Source: Ignavibacteriales bacterium (GTDB lineage Bacteria > Bacteroidota > Ignavibacteria > Ignavibacteriales > Melioribacteraceae). From it: DNA of 64,000 nucleotides. The stretch spans positions 124,001-188,000 of the forward strand of contig JACOUS010000023.1 in NCBI GenBank assembly GCA_016177735.1. The letters run 5' to 3'. The position numbers and the translations under genes are program-made. Within the stretch, counting starts at the first letter, position 1. Every line of letters begins with the position of its first letter. The notes below the pieces were generated by a model. That model searched no databases. It had not been told where the DNA came from and was given only the letters and a program-made list of their open reading frames with translations. This document shows positions 24,673 to 35,300 of the stretch, one piece after another.

Positions 24673-25122
24673 ATGGCTGGATATTATCCTCCGGTTGGTT
24701 TTCATTTTAGAGTGGAGTTTGGTTTCCTTTCATCGGGCAGTAACGATGCCCGTTTTCAGGAAGTTTCCGGACTCACATCCGAACTTGGAATCGAGGAAGT
24801 TGTCGAGGGCGGTGAGAATCGTTTCAGCCACCGCTTGCCAAACAGAGTAAAGTTCGGCAACCTCATTTTAAAACGGGGGCTTTTCACTGACTCTCAATTG
24901 ATTGATTGGTGCAAGAATGCAATCGAGAGTTTTCAATTCTCGCCAACGACTGTCAACGTAACTTTATTAAATGAAAACCACGAACCGGCGGCAGACACAT
25001 TTAGTTTTCAAAATGCGTGGCCCGTTAAATGGTCTGTATCGGATTTCAAATCACAGGATAATTCGATAGTAGTAGAAACGCTCGAACTGGCTTACAGTCA
25101 TTTCACAAGAATAAAACTTTAG
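24673..25122 (+). CDS. eCIS tube-initiator protein (Afp5-like, gp19 family)
   Basis: This 149-aa paralogue of the preceding tube protein has PPVGFHFRVEFGF, FQEVSGLTSELGIEEV, LPNRVKFGNLILKRG and LLNENHEPAAD. In Afp/PVC particles the second gp19-like protein forms the ring joining the tube to the spike and baseplate; order and divergence support that role here. It lies 4 bases after the tube gene. Confidence 0.9.
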   Translation: MAGYYPPVGFHFRVEFGFLSSGSNDARFQEVSGLTSELGIEEVVEGGENRFSHRLPNRVKFGNLILKRGLFTDSQLIDWCKNAIESFQFSPTTVNVTLLNENHEPAADTFSFQNAWPVKWSVSDFKSQDNSIVVETLELAYSHFTRIKL

Positions 25123-25131
25123 GGAGTCATT

Positions 25132-25296
25132 ATGGCTATTGAAGTACGAGAAGTTGTAATTAAAGCCAATGTTGATAATCAAACGGAAAAACAAGCGGCG
25201 GGCAATCAACAACAACAAGCGGAGAGCCGCGAAGAAATTATAAAAGAATGTGTCGATCAAGTTCTTGAAATTCTTAAACGGGAAGAAGAGCGGTAA
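25132..25296 (+). CDS. Small eCIS protein, DUF5908 family
   Basis: This 54-aa ORF begins at ATG 25132 after agggagtcatt. The start MAIEVREVVIKANVD, a variable Gln-rich middle and the end REEIIKECVDQVLEILKREEER match the DUF5908 pattern (IEIRELVIKA... then IxxCVEQVLEIL). DUF5908 genes are typically found between tube and LysM baseplate genes of Bacteroidota-type eCIS. No function is established. Its helical amphipathic C-terminus suggests a small baseplate or assembly adaptor. It is easily missed because of its size. Confidence 0.85.
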   Translation: MAIEVREVVIKANVDNQTEKQAAGNQQQQAESREEIIKECVDQVLEILKREEER

Positions 25297-25414
25297 AATT
25301 TTTTATCAGTAATAATCCGCTAAATCAGAGATTGCCCGCAGTTTGTCGGCGGGTGGTCTGCGTTCTATAAAAAGAGAACAGCTCATTCAGAAAAATTGGT
25401 GAGATCAAAAAATC
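25297..25414. other. Short gap with a palindrome inside the eCIS operon
   Basis: There are 118 non-coding bases between DUF5908 and the LysM gene. They contain CCCGCAGTTTGTCGGCGGG (about 25336-25354), a GC hairpin of the repeat type found between genes elsewhere. It may adjust downstream expression. Confidence 0.4.
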
Positions 25415-26077
25415 ATGTACGGCGAACTAAAAAAACTAAAAATAGAAGCATTCAAGGACCTCGAGTACAACGAGAAAGCCGATGAATTTACTGTAATGTT
25501 CAACCCGGCTTCATATAATCAGAAATACGAAGTAGAGTACGAAGAGGCTCAAGGACAGGGTACAACGGGTACTCCGCAAAAATTCGGAAAGATAAAACCG
25601 CAAGAATATTCATTCGAATTTATTTTTGACGGAACCGGCGCTTCGGGCGAGGCGATCGACGTTTCGGATGAGATCGAAAAATTTTTGACAGTCTGCGGCA
25701 AAGAAGACGGAGAAATTCATAGACCGTTTTATCTAAAAATTACATGGGGAAATCTCGTTTCAAAATGTATCCTGAAATCTGCAGACATCTCGTACAATCT
25801 TTTTAAACCGGACGGCTATCCGCTCCGCGCAAAAGTGAATGCTTCTTTTGTTGAAAATATTGATGATGCTCTTCGCACTGCCGAAGAAGGAAAAAGTTCG
25901 CCCGATCTTTCTCATTATCGAATTGTTGCCGAAGGTGAAAATCTGCCTTTGATGACTTATAAAATTTACGGCGATCCGCAGTATTACATCGATGCCGCAA
26001 AGATTAACGGACTCACAAATTTTAGAAAACTAAAAACCGGCACTACTTTGCATTTTCCGCCGATCAAAACAACATAA
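25415..26077 (+). CDS. eCIS baseplate LysM protein (Afp7-like)
   Basis: This is a 220-aa protein. The N-terminal domain (MYGELKKLKIEAF, FTVMFNPASYNQKYEVEY) is the usual contractile-injection tube/baseplate N-domain, and the C-terminal ~50 residues (SHYRIVAEGENLPLMTYKIYG, then TNFRKLKTGTTLHFPPI) form a LysM-like module. In Afp and PVC this protein joins the spike to the baseplate wedges, comparable to T4 gp53. The stop is 5 bases before the spike gene. Confidence 0.9.
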   Translation: MYGELKKLKIEAFKDLEYNEKADEFTVMFNPASYNQKYEVEYEEAQGQGTTGTPQKFGKIKPQEYSFEFIFDGTGASGEAIDVSDEIEKFLTVCGKEDGEIHRPFYLKITWGNLVSKCILKSADISYNLFKPDGYPLRAKVNASFVENIDDALRTAEEGKSSPDLSHYRIVAEGENLPLMTYKIYGDPQYYIDAAKINGLTNFRKLKTGTTLHFPPIKTT

Positions 26078-26082
26078 AAATT

Positions 26083-27831
26083 ATGAGCGAAGAGAGAGTA
26101 ATACCGGTAAATCAAACGACCGATCTTGTGACTTTTACGATTAAGTCCGATGGAACTGTGATAAGCAGTGAATATCAAGTTGTGTCGGTTAATGTAATTA
26201 AAGACGTGAACAAAATTCCGCAAGCACAATTGATATTTCTTGACGGCGATTCGGCGCAAGAAGATTTTCCGCTGAGCAGCAAAGAAGATTTTATTCCCGG
26301 CAAAGAGATCGAAATTTCTGCCGGTTATCACTCGGATGAAAAAATAATTTTCAAAGGAATAATTATCAGCCACGCTGTTAAAGTGAAGAAAAATAAAGGA
26401 TCATACTTAACGATTGAATGCCGCGATAAAGCAGTGAAGATGACCGCAGCACGTAACAACAAATATTTTTATGAATCAACTGATTCGGATATCATCGAAG
26501 AAATTATCGGCACGTACGGATTGGAAAGCGAAATTGAATCAACTAATGTTCAACACAAAGAGATGGTGCAATATTATTGCACTGATTGGGATTTTATTTT
26601 ATCGCGCGCCGAAGCAAACGGCAAACTTGTTTTTGTTGATGACGGAAAAGTTATAATTAAAAAACCTGATACATCAACCGAACCGGTTCTCTCACTTATT
26701 TACGGTTCCACAATGCTGGAATTTGAAGCCGGGATGGATGCGCGGAATCAGCTTTCTGCAGTCAAATCAAAATCGTGGGATTACTCATCACAAGAAATTA
26801 TCGAGGAAGAATCCGAAGACCCTTCCGTAGAAGAAATTGGAAATATTACCGCGAGTGATTTAACCGATGTACTCGGCGTTTCTGAATTTGCACAAGTTCA
26901 TTCCGGTAAAGTTGAGGATCAGGAATTAAAAGCGTGGGCTGATGCAAAAGCATTGAAAGCCAAACTCGCAAAAATTAGAGGAAGAGTTAAATGCCAGGGT
27001 TACAACGAAGTAAAACCCGGCGGCATGATTGAATTGAAAGGTGTCGGCGACCGCTTCAACGGGAAAGCTTTTGTGAGCGGTGTGTGCCATCAAATCAGCA
27101 GCGGAAATTGGGAAACGGATATTCAATTCGGGCTTAATGCGGAATGGTTTTCGAGCGCAAATAAAATCAACGATACAAAAGCATCGGGGCTTGTACCGGC
27201 AGTAAACGGGCTGCACGTTGGAGTTGTAACACAGCTTGAAAGCGATCCCGACGGCGAAGACAGAATACTTGTGAAGATGCCTTCAATCAGCACAGAAGAT
27301 GAAGGAATTTGGGCGCGCATTGCGACTCTCGATGCCGGTGAAAACCGCGGCTCGTTTTTCAGACCGGAAATAGGCGATGAAGTACTTCTCGGATTTTTGA
27401 ATGACGATCCACGCCACCCCGTTGTTTTGGGTATGATGAACAGCAGTGCAAAACCGGCGCCGCTGACTGCAAGCGATTCGAATCCCGAAAAAGGTTTTGT
27501 TACTAGAAGCCAATTGAAACTAATCTTTAATGATGAGAAAAAAGTTATTCAGGTTGAAACTCCGAACGGAAATAAAATTACTTTGAGCGATGATGAAGGT
27601 TCGATAACTCTTGAAGATGAAAGCGGAAATAAAATTACAATGAGTTCGGATGGAATTGCGCTCGAAAGCGCGAAGGATGTGATTATCAAAGCAACCGGCG
27701 ATGTAAAAGTTGAAGGCGTTAACACGGAAATTAAAGCCAGCGCACAATTTAAAGCGGAAGGTTCCGCCGGCGCAGAAGTTAAAAGCAGTGCAACTGCTAC
27801 ACTGAAAGGTTCATTGGTACAAATAAATTAA
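26083..27831 (+). CDS. eCIS spike protein (Afp8-like, VgrG/gp27-gp5 fold)
   Basis: This is a 582-aa protein. The N-terminal ~360 residues are gp27-like (DLVTFTIKSDGTVISSEYQV, FIPGKEIEISAGYHS, YCTDWDFILSRAEANGKLVF). The gp5-type OB domain follows (about 375-460: GVVTQLESDPDGEDRILVKM, RPEIGDEVLLGFLNDDPRHP). The C-terminal repetitive beta-helix (about 480-582) has alternating hydrophobic residues (DEGSITLEDESGNKITMSSD). It forms the trimeric central spike under the tube. No extra effector domain is fused at the C-terminus. A 169-base repeat-containing gap separates it from the PAAR tip gene. Confidence 0.93.
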   Translation: MSEERVIPVNQTTDLVTFTIKSDGTVISSEYQVVSVNVIKDVNKIPQAQLIFLDGDSAQEDFPLSSKEDFIPGKEIEISAGYHSDEKIIFKGIIISHAVKVKKNKGSYLTIECRDKAVKMTAARNNKYFYESTDSDIIEEIIGTYGLESEIESTNVQHKEMVQYYCTDWDFILSRAEANGKLVFVDDGKVIIKKPDTSTEPVLSLIYGSTMLEFEAGMDARNQLSAVKSKSWDYSSQEIIEEESEDPSVEEIGNITASDLTDVLGVSEFAQVHSGKVEDQELKAWADAKALKAKLAKIRGRVKCQGYNEVKPGGMIELKGVGDRFNGKAFVSGVCHQISSGNWETDIQFGLNAEWFSSANKINDTKASGLVPAVNGLHVGVVTQLESDPDGEDRILVKMPSISTEDEGIWARIATLDAGENRGSFFRPEIGDEVLLGFLNDDPRHPVVLGMMNSSAKPAPLTASDSNPEKGFVTRSQLKLIFNDEKKVIQVETPNGNKITLSDDEGSITLEDESGNKITMSSDGIALESAKDVIIKATGDVKVEGVNTEIKASAQFKAEGSAGAEVKSSATATLKGSLVQIN

Positions 27832-28000
27832 AAGGAGTAAGGAGAAAGAAGGGGAATCAAAGACGAAAAATTAATTGGCTTTAGTCACTTTTTGATTTTC
27901 AATATGCGGCTAAAGTCAAAAAGAGTTTTTCTAATTTCTGCTCACGATCTAAAGGTCGTGGCAATTAAAAAATTCTGACTTCTGACTTCTGAAAAAAAAA
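27832..28000. repeat. Copy of the palindromic repeat family inside the eCIS operon
   Basis: The gap contains GGCTTTAGTC (about 27874), GGCTAAAGTC (about 27907) and the palindrome CACGATCTAAAGGTCGTG (27943-27960). They stand in the same order and orientation as in the element at 1147-1349, but terminal inverted repeats are not recognisable. A short direct repeat TTCTGAC follows at 27973-27990. The PAAR start has only an A-run and no Shine-Dalgarno. Confidence 0.6.
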
Positions 28001-28282
28001 ATGGCTGCAGCGGCAAGAGTAGGAGATACAACAAATCATGGCGGAACAGTTACCGGACCGGGAGTAGCAACGGTTTTAGTCGGCAGCAAACCGGCGGCAG
28101 TTATGGGTGATATGCATGTATGTGTACTACCGCCGAATGTACATCAACCGACTACGAGTGCATTCATACTCGGCAGTGCTACTGTTTTGATCGGCGGTAA
28201 ACCGGCATTGAGAGTGGGCGATACATGCGTTTGCGGCGCATCAACCGCTGTGGGCGAAGTAACAGTAATTATAGGAGGATAA
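28001..28282 (+). CDS. eCIS PAAR-domain spike tip (Afp10-like)
   Basis: This 93-aa protein consists almost wholly of a PAAR domain: AAARVGDTTNHGGTVTGPG, GSKPAAVMGDMHVC, and HQPTTSAFILGSATVLIGGKPALRVGDTCVCG. Cys and His residues suited to binding one metal ion are present. PAAR proteins sharpen the tip of VgrG-type spikes, consistent with the spike gene upstream. Its start codon follows nine A residues with no clear Shine-Dalgarno, and a repeat lies just upstream, so expression may be unusual. gp25 follows after 6 bases. Confidence 0.93.
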   Translation: MAAAARVGDTTNHGGTVTGPGVATVLVGSKPAAVMGDMHVCVLPPNVHQPTTSAFILGSATVLIGGKPALRVGDTCVCGASTAVGEVTVIIGG

Positions 28283-28288
28283 AAAAAT

Positions 28289-28702
28289 ATGTCTTCAAAA
28301 TTTCCGTTTCTCGGAAAAGGATGGAGTTTTCCTCCCGAATTCGACAAGCAGACTTCTACTGTAAAAATGCTTGCCGATGAAGACGATATTAACAGCAGCC
28401 TCGAAATACTTTTTTCGACGACGGTCGGCGAAAGAATTATGCAGCCGAAGTACGGCGCAAACTTGAAAAACTTATTGTTCGACCCGATAGATACATCGTT
28501 GAAAGCATATATAAAAGATTTGATCAAAACGGCGATACTCTATTTCGAAGCACGGATAAAACTCGATAACATTTCTCTCGAAGCAAAGCCGGAAGAAGGT
28601 ATGCTGTTAATTACACTTGAGTACACAATCCGTTCTACAAATTCGCGGTACAATTTTGTTTATCCGTTTTATCTAAATGAAGGAACAAACATTACAATAT
28701 GA
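28289..28702 (+). CDS. eCIS baseplate wedge gp25-like protein (Afp9-like)
   Basis: This 137-aa protein has the GPW/gp25 pattern: FLGKGWSFPPEFD at the start, LFSTTVGERIMQPKYGANL (the family core with the acidic/Arg pair) and FARIKLDNI-like region YFEARIKLDNISLEA. gp25 proteins nucleate sheath assembly at the baseplate. A taggaggataaaaa ribosome site precedes it. Its 3' end overlaps the following Afp11-like gene by four bases (ATGA). Confidence 0.93.
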   Translation: MSSKFPFLGKGWSFPPEFDKQTSTVKMLADEDDINSSLEILFSTTVGERIMQPKYGANLKNLLFDPIDTSLKAYIKDLIKTAILYFEARIKLDNISLEAKPEEGMLLITLEYTIRSTNSRYNFVYPFYLNEGTNITI

Positions 28703-31700
28703 ATTCTGAAAGCGGCTGCGGAATAAAAAATCCTTTGGTGCGTGACGGTTCAAGCCAGACACAGCGTTTGCTCAAGGCGCTCAAAAACGATTACGTGAAA
28801 ATTGACGAACGCGGTGTGGATGATCTGCTCGCTTTCATCTATAAATATTCCGGGAAAATTCAATTCTACGGCAGCGATAACCAAACTGCCGGAAGCTGGA
28901 AAGACTTTATCGAGAATGATATCTCAACAACCGTTGCTCTGATTGCACAAAAAGATTTATCCGTTATTAAATCGTGTATAGATAAGAATCTTAAAATCAT
29001 AAATGATTCGGCGGCGCTTACAGCAAAAGTGAAAGCCGCGTTCAATAATATTTTTCTCCACATCTTTTTTATTACCGATGAAATCAATTCATGGTACAAC
29101 CGCTCGGTAATCGGTCTGCGGCTTAACATTGAATTGAAGCAATCAATTACTTCCGTACTTCGCGGCACACTGCAGACAGTTGCCGGAACGTACAAATATG
29201 CAAAAGCAAACGGATATCTCGTAGATGATACGACAACATCGGTATGTTCTGCACACAAATACTCCGGTGATTTTCTTGCAAGCTCATTGAACAATGTGTG
29301 GGTTATTGCGGATACGAATTTATCATGGAGTAATTACTTGGGCACAATCTCTCCGGACGGAACATTATTCGGAAACGAAACTACCGATATCAAAAAAATA
29401 AAATATGCGGCTCAACGGTTTGAAACAATTGTCGAAAAATTTATAGGTGCGCAATCGAGAATTATAAATCTTGCGCCCGGCTTTCTGGAAGAAACACTCC
29501 GCGAATATCCGTCGCACGAACCGCACATGTCGCTCTTCCTCGCATTTTTACAATTGCTCGATATTGCAAAAAAAGATTTGAACGCAATAACAAAAAGACA
29601 TCTCGATTTTTATTACCGCGATGTTCTTCAATTAGAGAAAAATGAAGAAGTGCCCGATGCCGTTCACGTAATTTTTCAGCTTGCAAAACAAGTTGACAGT
29701 TACTTGATAAAAGAGGGAACACGGCTCAAAGCCGGTAAAGATGAAACCGGCGTTGAAGTAATTTACAAAGTTGAAGAAGACACCGTAATTAACAAAGCGG
29801 CGATTGATCAGCTCAAAACAATTTTTGTTGACAAAGATGATAATTGCAGAGTTTATTCCGCGCCAATAGCAAATTCGAAAGATGGAAACGGTGCTGAGTT
29901 TGATACCGATGAACCGAAATGGAAAACTTTTGGAGAGAGCCAAAAGGTTGGTGCCGGGAACTATCTCGTCGAAGAAGAACGAACGATGCAATTTGCAGAA
30001 ATCGGTTTTGCGGTTACATCACCGGCTCTCTTTTTAAACGAAGGCACGAGAAAAATTATAGTTACGTTCACGGCTTCCGGCACATTGCCTTCTGTAACAC
30101 TCAGTGCGTCAAAATTCTCTGCATATTTATCAACAGAAAAAGAATGGACCGAAACAGTAATTGAAAGTGTGTTGATTGATTCTGCCAGCAATAAAATTAG
30201 TTTTACACTTTCGCTGGGAAATGAGGCGCCGCCCGTTATTGCTTTCAACAATACTAAACTAACCGATGGCTTCGATTCGGAATTCCCGGTACTCAAAATA
30301 ATTTTGAACAATGATGCTTCCGCAGATTACGATTACAAAATTTTGAAAGATATCACGGTTACCGGCGTTACAATGAGTGTTGAAGTTGACGGAATGAAAA
30401 ATTTAATTCTTCAAAATGATGCCGGACTTTTAAAGCCGAACAAACCTTTTTATCCGTTCACAACAACGCCGGGCATCGGCTCAAGTTTTTATATCGGCGG
30501 TAAAGAAATTTTTCAGAAGAATTTAACATACCTCAAACTTGATTTAGAATGGAAAGATGTTCCGGACAGCAAGTTGAATAATTATTATGCCAAATTATTT
30601 GCGGTAACCGATAACACAGATTTTAAAGTACAGTGCTCTGCACTTATTAACGGCATATGGGAAACAATAGGCACGGCGCAATCTTTATTCGATTCGGCTG
30701 ATGCGAAACTTTCTCACACAATCCAGATTGGTTCCGAAAATGGAAACTCAACCGATTTTGATGATTACGAACCGGGATTAATTGAAGAGGAATTAACCGA
30801 ACTGGAAGCCGATACCCAGCGCGGTTTTATGAAACTCGTTTTATCAGAACCGGCTGATGCATTCGGGCACAAACTTTACCGCGATGCGTACACAAAGGCA
30901 ATTATTGCTTACGCACAAAATCCTTCCGATACTACAAAAGCCAATGCAATTCCGAAAGAACCGTACACGCCGTTCATAAATTCAATTACCCTCGATTACA
31001 ATTCGAGCGAGACAATCGATTTGCAGTTATCCGAAACTTACGAAGAGAACGAATCAAAATTTTATCATCTCTATCCGTTCGGAATAAAAGAAGTACGCGA
31101 GCCTTCGACTTCGAAAGTTTACATGCTTCCGCAATTTGAATTTGACGAAGGGACAAAAGTTTTAGAAAGCGAAGGCGAACTTTACATCGGCATCAAAGAT
31201 TTGAATCCTCCGCAAAATATTTCAATACTTTTTCAGATGGCTGAAGGAAGTGCAGACCCCGAACTGCCGAAACAAGAAGTTTACTGGTCGTACTTGCGCA
31301 ATAATAAATGGGTCAAATTTGATGTGACGGAAATAATTTCCGACACAACGGACGGACTAATAAAATCAGGCATAATAGAATTTTCGATTCCGTCCGAAGC
31401 AGCGAACGACAATTCCATTCTGCCTTCGGGTGTTCATTGGATTAGAGCGGCAGTAGATCAAAACAGCGGCGCCGTATGCGGCTGCATTGAAATAATTGCG
31501 CAAGCACTCAAAGCAGTTTATGTGAACAATGGAAACGATACGAACTTTTTAGCGGCACCGATTGCCGCCGATACGATTACCGGCTTGAAAACAAAAGATG
31601 CGAGTGTTAAAAAAGCAAGTCAGCCGTATTCGTCACTCGGTGGAAAAACAGAAGAGAGCGATGAACAATTTTACACGAGGGTCAGCGAGCGGCTTCGTCA

Positions 31701-32334
31701 TAAAAACAGAGGCGTTGCTATTTGGGATTATGAGAAACTTGTGCTTCAGGAATTTCCATTTGTTTACAAAGTGAAATGCATCAACCACAGCGTTTACATT
31801 CCTAAAGCATCCGAGTTTGCACCGGGCTATGTCAGCGTAATTGTTATTCCGAATCTGCTCAACAAAAATGCGGTTGATCCGCTTGAACCGCGCGCTTCTG
31901 TAGGCGAGTTGAATGATATCAAAGAATTTCTGCAGACAAAAATCTCTCCGTTCGCGTCGGAAACAATCCAGGTTCTCAATCCGCTATATGAAAAAATCAA
32001 AGTGGAATTTAAGGTTCAGTTCAATCAAGGAATTGATTACGGTTATTACAGCAAAGTTCTCGAAGAAGATATCATAAAATTTTTATCACCGTGGGCATAC
32101 GGCGAATCAAGCGAATTAAACTTCGGCGGAATTGTTTACAAATCGGTGATACTAAATTTTGTTGAAGAGAGAGATTACGTTGATTTTGTAACAGAGTTTA
32201 AAATGGTTCACATAACCGAAGATACCGGCGGCAATTTAAAAGAAGAGTACAAAGACGAAATCGAAACAACAAGCATGCGTTCGATTCTTGTTTCGAACAG
32301 CACGCATATTATAAACGAAGTTGATAACTGCTGA
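28699..32334 (+). CDS. eCIS baseplate protein, gp6/J-like (Afp11-like)
   Basis: This 1211-aa protein is large for the family. The N-terminal ~330 residues are helical; a region near 330-420 (VPDAVHVIFQLAKQVDSYLI) begins a long beta-rich middle; the C-terminal part (about 960-1210) has the baseplate J/gp6 type sequence (SLGGKTEESDEQFYTRVSER, AIWDYEKLVLQEFPFVYKVK, YVSVIVIPNLL). In Afp/PVC this protein forms the baseplate wedge with Afp12. It overlaps gp25 upstream by 4 bases and Afp12 downstream by one base, so the baseplate genes are tightly coupled. Confidence 0.9.
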   Translation: MNSESGCGIKNPLVRDGSSQTQRLLKALKNDYVKIDERGVDDLLAFIYKYSGKIQFYGSDNQTAGSWKDFIENDISTTVALIAQKDLSVIKSCIDKNLKIINDSAALTAKVKAAFNNIFLHIFFITDEINSWYNRSVIGLRLNIELKQSITSVLRGTLQTVAGTYKYAKANGYLVDDTTTSVCSAHKYSGDFLASSLNNVWVIADTNLSWSNYLGTISPDGTLFGNETTDIKKIKYAAQRFETIVEKFIGAQSRIINLAPGFLEETLREYPSHEPHMSLFLAFLQLLDIAKKDLNAITKRHLDFYYRDVLQLEKNEEVPDAVHVIFQLAKQVDSYLIKEGTRLKAGKDETGVEVIYKVEEDTVINKAAIDQLKTIFVDKDDNCRVYSAPIANSKDGNGAEFDTDEPKWKTFGESQKVGAGNYLVEEERTMQFAEIGFAVTSPALFLNEGTRKIIVTFTASGTLPSVTLSASKFSAYLSTEKEWTETVIESVLIDSASNKISFTLSLGNEAPPVIAFNNTKLTDGFDSEFPVLKIILNNDASADYDYKILKDITVTGVTMSVEVDGMKNLILQNDAGLLKPNKPFYPFTTTPGIGSSFYIGGKEIFQKNLTYLKLDLEWKDVPDSKLNNYYAKLFAVTDNTDFKVQCSALINGIWETIGTAQSLFDSADAKLSHTIQIGSENGNSTDFDDYEPGLIEEELTELEADTQRGFMKLVLSEPADAFGHKLYRDAYTKAIIAYAQNPSDTTKANAIPKEPYTPFINSITLDYNSSETIDLQLSETYEENESKFYHLYPFGIKEVREPSTSKVYMLPQFEFDEGTKVLESEGELYIGIKDLNPPQNISILFQMAEGSADPELPKQEVYWSYLRNNKWVKFDVTEIISDTTDGLIKSGIIEFSIPSEAANDNSILPSGVHWIRAAVDQNSGAVCGCIEIIAQALKAVYVNNGNDTNFLAAPIAADTITGLKTKDASVKKASQPYSSLGGKTEESDEQFYTRVSERLRHKNRGVAIWDYEKLVLQEFPFVYKVKCINHSVYIPKASEFAPGYVSVIVIPNLLNKNAVDPLEPRASVGELNDIKEFLQTKISPFASETIQVLNPLYEKIKVEFKVQFNQGIDYGYYSKVLEEDIIKFLSPWAYGESSELNFGGIVYKSVILNFVEERDYVDFVTEFKMVHITEDTGGNLKEEYKDEIETTSMRSILVSNSTHIINEVDNC

Positions 32335-35300
32335 TGGACGAAATCACATTATATATCGAAAAGGAACGCGAGCTGAAAGAAAGCGAAAATTATTCCTATC
32401 TCCGCTCGAAAGGTTTGGAATATATTCAGGAGCTTGCAAACAAAATTTGGACGGACTACAATATTCACGACCCCGGCATAACAATTCTTGAAGACGTCAG
32501 CTATGCAATCACCGATTTGGGTTACCGTACAAATTATTTGATTAAAGATATTCTTGCCGAAGGAACATCTGCCGGTTCAAAAGCGGAAAAACAATTTTTC
32601 ACCGCGCGCGAAATTTTAACTTGTAATCCGGTAACAATAAACGATTACAGAAAAATTTTGATCGATGTTGACGGTGTTCGAAACGGCTGGCTCGAGATCG
32701 AGCAAAAAGTTGAACCGCAAATTTACATCGACTGCCCGAACAGCAGATTAACAACAAATCCCGGTGTGAAAAATGTCAAACCGGTTGATCTCCGCGGACT
32801 TTATAATGTTATTCTCGAACTCGATGATGACGATGAACTCGGCGATCTTAATATTTACTGCTTCGAAAGAATAATTGAAGCCAAAGGGAAAAAACTTGAA
32901 ATAGAAATTTCACTTCCTTCGTGGGATGTCTATTTCAAAGAGAATAAAATTCCGGTCTCGTTTGAATTTTCGGAACTAACAAACGGCGATGAATCGCTGA
33001 CATACAAAGGAATTCTCAAAGCGCTTTTCGAAACCGGCACGCTGCTGTTGAATTACAAAGCGAAATTGAGCGAAGCGAGAACGGATACGAATAAAAAGTT
33101 GATCGAAAAAGAATTGAAGAGGACGGATAAAGACAGTCTTGCCGTGCACTATTTAAATATGATTACAAAAGCATTTGCAATTGCAAAAGAAACGCGCACA
33201 GTTCTGCATGCCAAAAGAAATCTCTGTGAAGATTTTTATTCTTTCAAAGCCGTTGATGTTGAGGAAGTGATTGTTTGCGCCGATATTGAAGTTAAGCCGC
33301 AAGCCGATGTTTCCGAAACACTTGCCAGCATTTATTACGAACTGGAAAAATTTATTGCACCGACCGTGAATTTTTATTCGATCAAAGAAATGTACGGGAA
33401 AGGAAAGCGGACCGAAGAAATTTTTGAAGGACCGATTTTAAACTACGGATTTATTGATGAAGACGAACTCGAGAATTCCGATTTCAAAAAAGTGATTCAC
33501 ATTTCCGATTTGATCCGGATAATTATGGATCAGCCCGAAGTAACGGCGGTTAAAAATATTTTGCTTTCAAGTTATTACAAATGCGGATTGATTACCGAAG
33601 GTGAAAAATGGTGTTTGAAAATCGGCGAAGGTCGTGCACCGCGTTTCTGTATCAATAAATCCAAAATAGTTTTTTACAAAGGATTGATTCCGCTTTCCGC
33701 CGGTAAAGACGAAATGGAAAACAAATTGAAAGAATTGAAACTGCTCGACCGTCCGAAAAGATTATCAAATGAAGAATATGATTTATCGATACCCTCCGGC
33801 ACAAACAAGGAAATTCAGAATTATTACTCGATACAAAATGATTTTCCGCTCTGTTACGGAATTGGTGTTGAAGGACTGCCGCTCTCTTCGGAAGCAAAAA
33901 GGAAAGCACAAGCCAAGCAATTAAAAGCATACTTTCTTTTCTTCGATCAAATACTTGCCGATTATTTTGCCCAGCTTGCTCATGCTAAAGATTTGTTTTC
34001 ACTGAATTCGGAAATTAAGCGCACTTATTTTTCACACAATCTTTTGCAGAACAAAGAAAACAATCTCACCGAAATTCCGAACATCCAAAATTTATTTAAA
34101 GAATTTGTTGATACACTCGGTTTGCCTGGCAGTAAAATCAATGTCGATGATTTTTCAACTTTCGAAGACAAATGGAATAATTTTATCGCGCTTCCACAAA
34201 ATAATCCGCCGGTTTATGAAAGGGACGATTTGCGCGAAACAGTTGCTGTTTACGAAGACCGCCGCAGCAGATTTCTCGATCATTTAATGGCGCGTTTTGC
34301 AGAACAATTTTCCGATTACGCCGCACTCATGTACATGCTCGATAGAATGAAAGCGCCGTCCGAATTGATTGCAGACAAAATTTCTTTCCTCAAAGATTAT
34401 CCGCTGATAAGCTGTGAACGCGGCAAAGCATTCAATTACAAAGACGCGGCTAATTTGTGGAATACGGCAAATGTTTCCGGACTCGAAAAGCGCGCGAGCC
34501 GGCTTCTCGGCATCAATTCATTCAAAAGAAAAACTTTGGCGGAATGTCTTGAAACTTTGTTCAAGTTTTATCAGGAAAAAGATGAAGATGGAATTGATGA
34601 ATTCAGATTTAGATTGATTGATGAGAACGGAAATATTCTGCTCAGCAGTTCGACAAAATATTACAGCATGGCTGATGCACAAAAAGAGAAAGACTCGGTA
34701 ATCCATTCCGGGCTGAATAAAAATAATTACGTAATAAAGAAAACGAAGAGCGGAAAATTTTATATCGTGTTGACGGATGATGCCGGCGAAATAATTGCGA
34801 GAGTAATCCGCTACTTTAAAAAGATTGAAGAAGCAGAAGAGTTTGTATCAAAAATAATTTCATACATGGAAAAGAGCGTGCTCGAATGCGAAGGATTTCA
34901 TTTGATCGAACACATACTTCTTCGTCCGCGCACTGCCGATGATAAGCTGCTGACTGTCTGCGTCAGCAAAGACTGCAAAAGCTGCCGCGGTTTTATTGAC
35001 CCGTATTCATTCAGAGTTACGGTTGTAGTTCCGTACTGGCACAAAAGATTTAAGAATATGGATTTCAGAAAATATTTCGAAACGACAATGAGAATGGAAG
35101 CCCCGGCGCATGTGCATGTAAAAATCTGCTGGGTAGATGAAGAAGCAATGAAAAATTTTGAGAGTAAATATCTGCCGTGGCTGAAAGAAATTTCGAAAGA
35201 GAATCCCGATCAAACACAGTTATCAATTAAACAAAAGAAATTGATCGAAGCACTCGAAAGTCTGCGCAGTGTTTATCCCGAATCGAGATTGTACGATTGC

